From Candidatus Methanomethylophilaceae archaeon (lineage in GTDB: Archaea; Thermoplasmatota; Thermoplasmata; Methanomassiliicoccales; Methanomethylophilaceae): DNA of 50,526 bases. Shown piece by piece: positions 49,822 to 50,526 of this stretch. The notes under the pieces were generated by a model. It did no database searches and had not been told where the DNA came from. It saw only the letters and a program-made list of their open reading frames with translations. The stretch lies in contig CALUHR010000014.1 in the NCBI GenBank assembly GCA_944320495.1, positions 1-50,526 on the forward strand. The letters are read 5' to 3'. A program made the translations under genes and the position numbers. Within the stretch, counting starts at the first letter, position 1, and every line of letters begins with the position of its first letter.

Positions 49822-50526
49822 ATGGTAGACGAGAAGGCCATCCAGGCGGCGCAGGAGAAATTCGGCGCCCTCGTTAGGAAGCAGCTCGAGAGGGTCGAGG
49901 CCCTCAAGGCCGAGGAGGGTCCCGTGGACTACTCCAAGCTCGACAAGCTCATCATCGGCGTCTGCGGAGGTGACGGGATCGGCCCCTACATCTGCGCATC
50001 AGCCCAGAAGGTCATGGAGTTCCTCCTGGCCGACAAGATCGCCGCCGGCAAGGTGGAGGTCAGGCAGATCGACGGCCTCACCATCGAGAGGCGCGCCGAG
50101 GTCATGAAGGCCATCCCCGACGACACCCTCGCCGAGCTCAAGAAGTGCCATGTGATCCTCAAGGGTCCGACCACCACCCCCGCCAAGGGAGACCCCTGGC
50201 CGAACATCGAGTCCGCGAACGTCGCCATGAGGAAGGAGCTCGACCTCTTCGCCAACGTCCGCCCCGTCAGCGTCCCGGAGCTCGGCATCGACTGGACCTT
50301 CTTCAGGGAGAACACCGAGGGTTCCTACGCGCTCGGAAGCGACGGGTTCTTCGTCACCGACGACCTGGCCATGGACTTCTGCGTCGCCACCCACCAGGGT
50401 ACCGAGAGGATCATCCGCGCCGGTTTCGAGCACGCGAAGAAGACAGGCAAGAACTACGTCTCGATCATCGTCAAGGCGAACATCATCAAGACCACCGACG
50501 GACTGTTCGTCGACCTTGCGGACAGG
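49822..50526 (+). CDS. Isocitrate/isopropylmalate dehydrogenase family protein, partial (cut by window end)
   Basis: The first 235 residues are present. They carry the family's N-terminal nucleotide segment IIGVCGGDGIGP near residues 44-55, then KGPTTTPAKG near 113-122, and the substrate arginine region ANVAMRKELDLFANVRPV near 132-149. The Tyr-containing FFRENTEGSYALGS lies near 160-173, followed by the Lys of IIVKANIIKTTDG near 214-226. The long form and a threonine-rich loop favour isocitrate dehydrogenase over isopropylmalate dehydrogenase, though the deciding C-terminal cofactor residues lie outside the window. It would feed 2-oxoglutarate synthesis. An N-terminal extension of about 40 residues precedes the core. 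Confidence 0.85.
   Translation, partial: MVDEKAIQAAQEKFGALVRKQLERVEALKAEEGPVDYSKLDKLIIGVCGGDGIGPYICASAQKVMEFLLADKIAAGKVEVRQIDGLTIERRAEVMKAIPDDTLAELKKCHVILKGPTTTPAKGDPWPNIESANVAMRKELDLFANVRPVSVPELGIDWTFFRENTEGSYALGSDGFFVTDDLAMDFCVATHQGTERIIRAGFEHAKKTGKNYVSIIVKANIIKTTDGLFVDLADR

Overview
The window reads as chromosomal DNA of a GC-rich methanogenic archaeon, most likely a member of the Methanomassiliicoccales (Thermoplasmata). This is an inference: it rests on archaeal informational genes (uS13-uS4-uS11-RpoD, PolD large subunit DP2, topoisomerase VI, type II methionine aminopeptidase), archaeal lipid genes (Tes-type tetraether synthase, geranylgeranyl reductase, mevalonate kinase) and an HdrD-like iron-sulfur protein. 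Many genes have a TATA box about 22-33 bases before the start codon, which implies leaderless transcripts.

Layout. 0.1-2.3 kb: MBL-fold hydrolase, Sua5/YrdC and methionine aminopeptidase in one tight run. 2.4-5.0 kb: tRNA-Leu(CAA), then a structured leader and the rpsM-rpsD-rpsK-rpoD operon, closed by a hairpin terminator. 5.1-10.4 kb: a zinc-ribbon protein convergent with DP2 and a Nog1-type GTPase; neither convergent gene has a stop codon at its expected end. 10.4-14.4 kb: a 1325-residue envelope protein with a pilin-like N terminus and a lamin-tail domain. 14.6-17.6 kb: tes-ferredoxin-GGR, a lipid-maturation operon. 17.7-21.4 kb, minus strand: aminotransferase, unknown protein, mevalonate kinase and HdrD-like protein, joined by short overlaps. 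21.4-23.1 kb: small and decayed genes.

23.1-33.6 kb is a visibly AT-richer island with different codon use. It holds an SRA-like protein, Vsr endonuclease, MORC/GHKL ATPase, Z1-domain ATPase, PD-(D/E)XK nuclease and AIPR protein in one plus-strand operon, faced by a C5-cytosine methyltransferase and an HNH endonuclease on the minus strand. This is the MORC-Z1 type of restriction-modification or defence system, here with a modification reader and a mismatch-repair enzyme. It is the most interesting system in the window. Composition returns to host-like GC at a UvrD/helicase IV-like gene (33.7-35.9 kb).

35.9-37.1 kb lacks any convincing large gene. It contains a dense set of strong hairpins around a short membrane-like peptide, a copy of the 3' end of the helicase gene exactly 1 kb downstream, and an inverted repeat. 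37.1-41.7 kb: bacterial-type HtpG, an AlbA_2/Schlafen-type regulator, a small unknown gene and a TetR regulator. 41.4-46.9 kb, minus strand: LarC nickel insertase, a QueG-like iron-sulfur protein, and topoisomerase VI A and B. 47.0-50.5 kb: a membrane-anchored secreted protein, a degenerate nucleotidyltransferase, a DUF4143 AAA ATPase with tandem repeats in its promoter, and the start of an isocitrate/isopropylmalate dehydrogenase cut by the window edge.

All functional calls come from reading motifs by eye. No database search was run.
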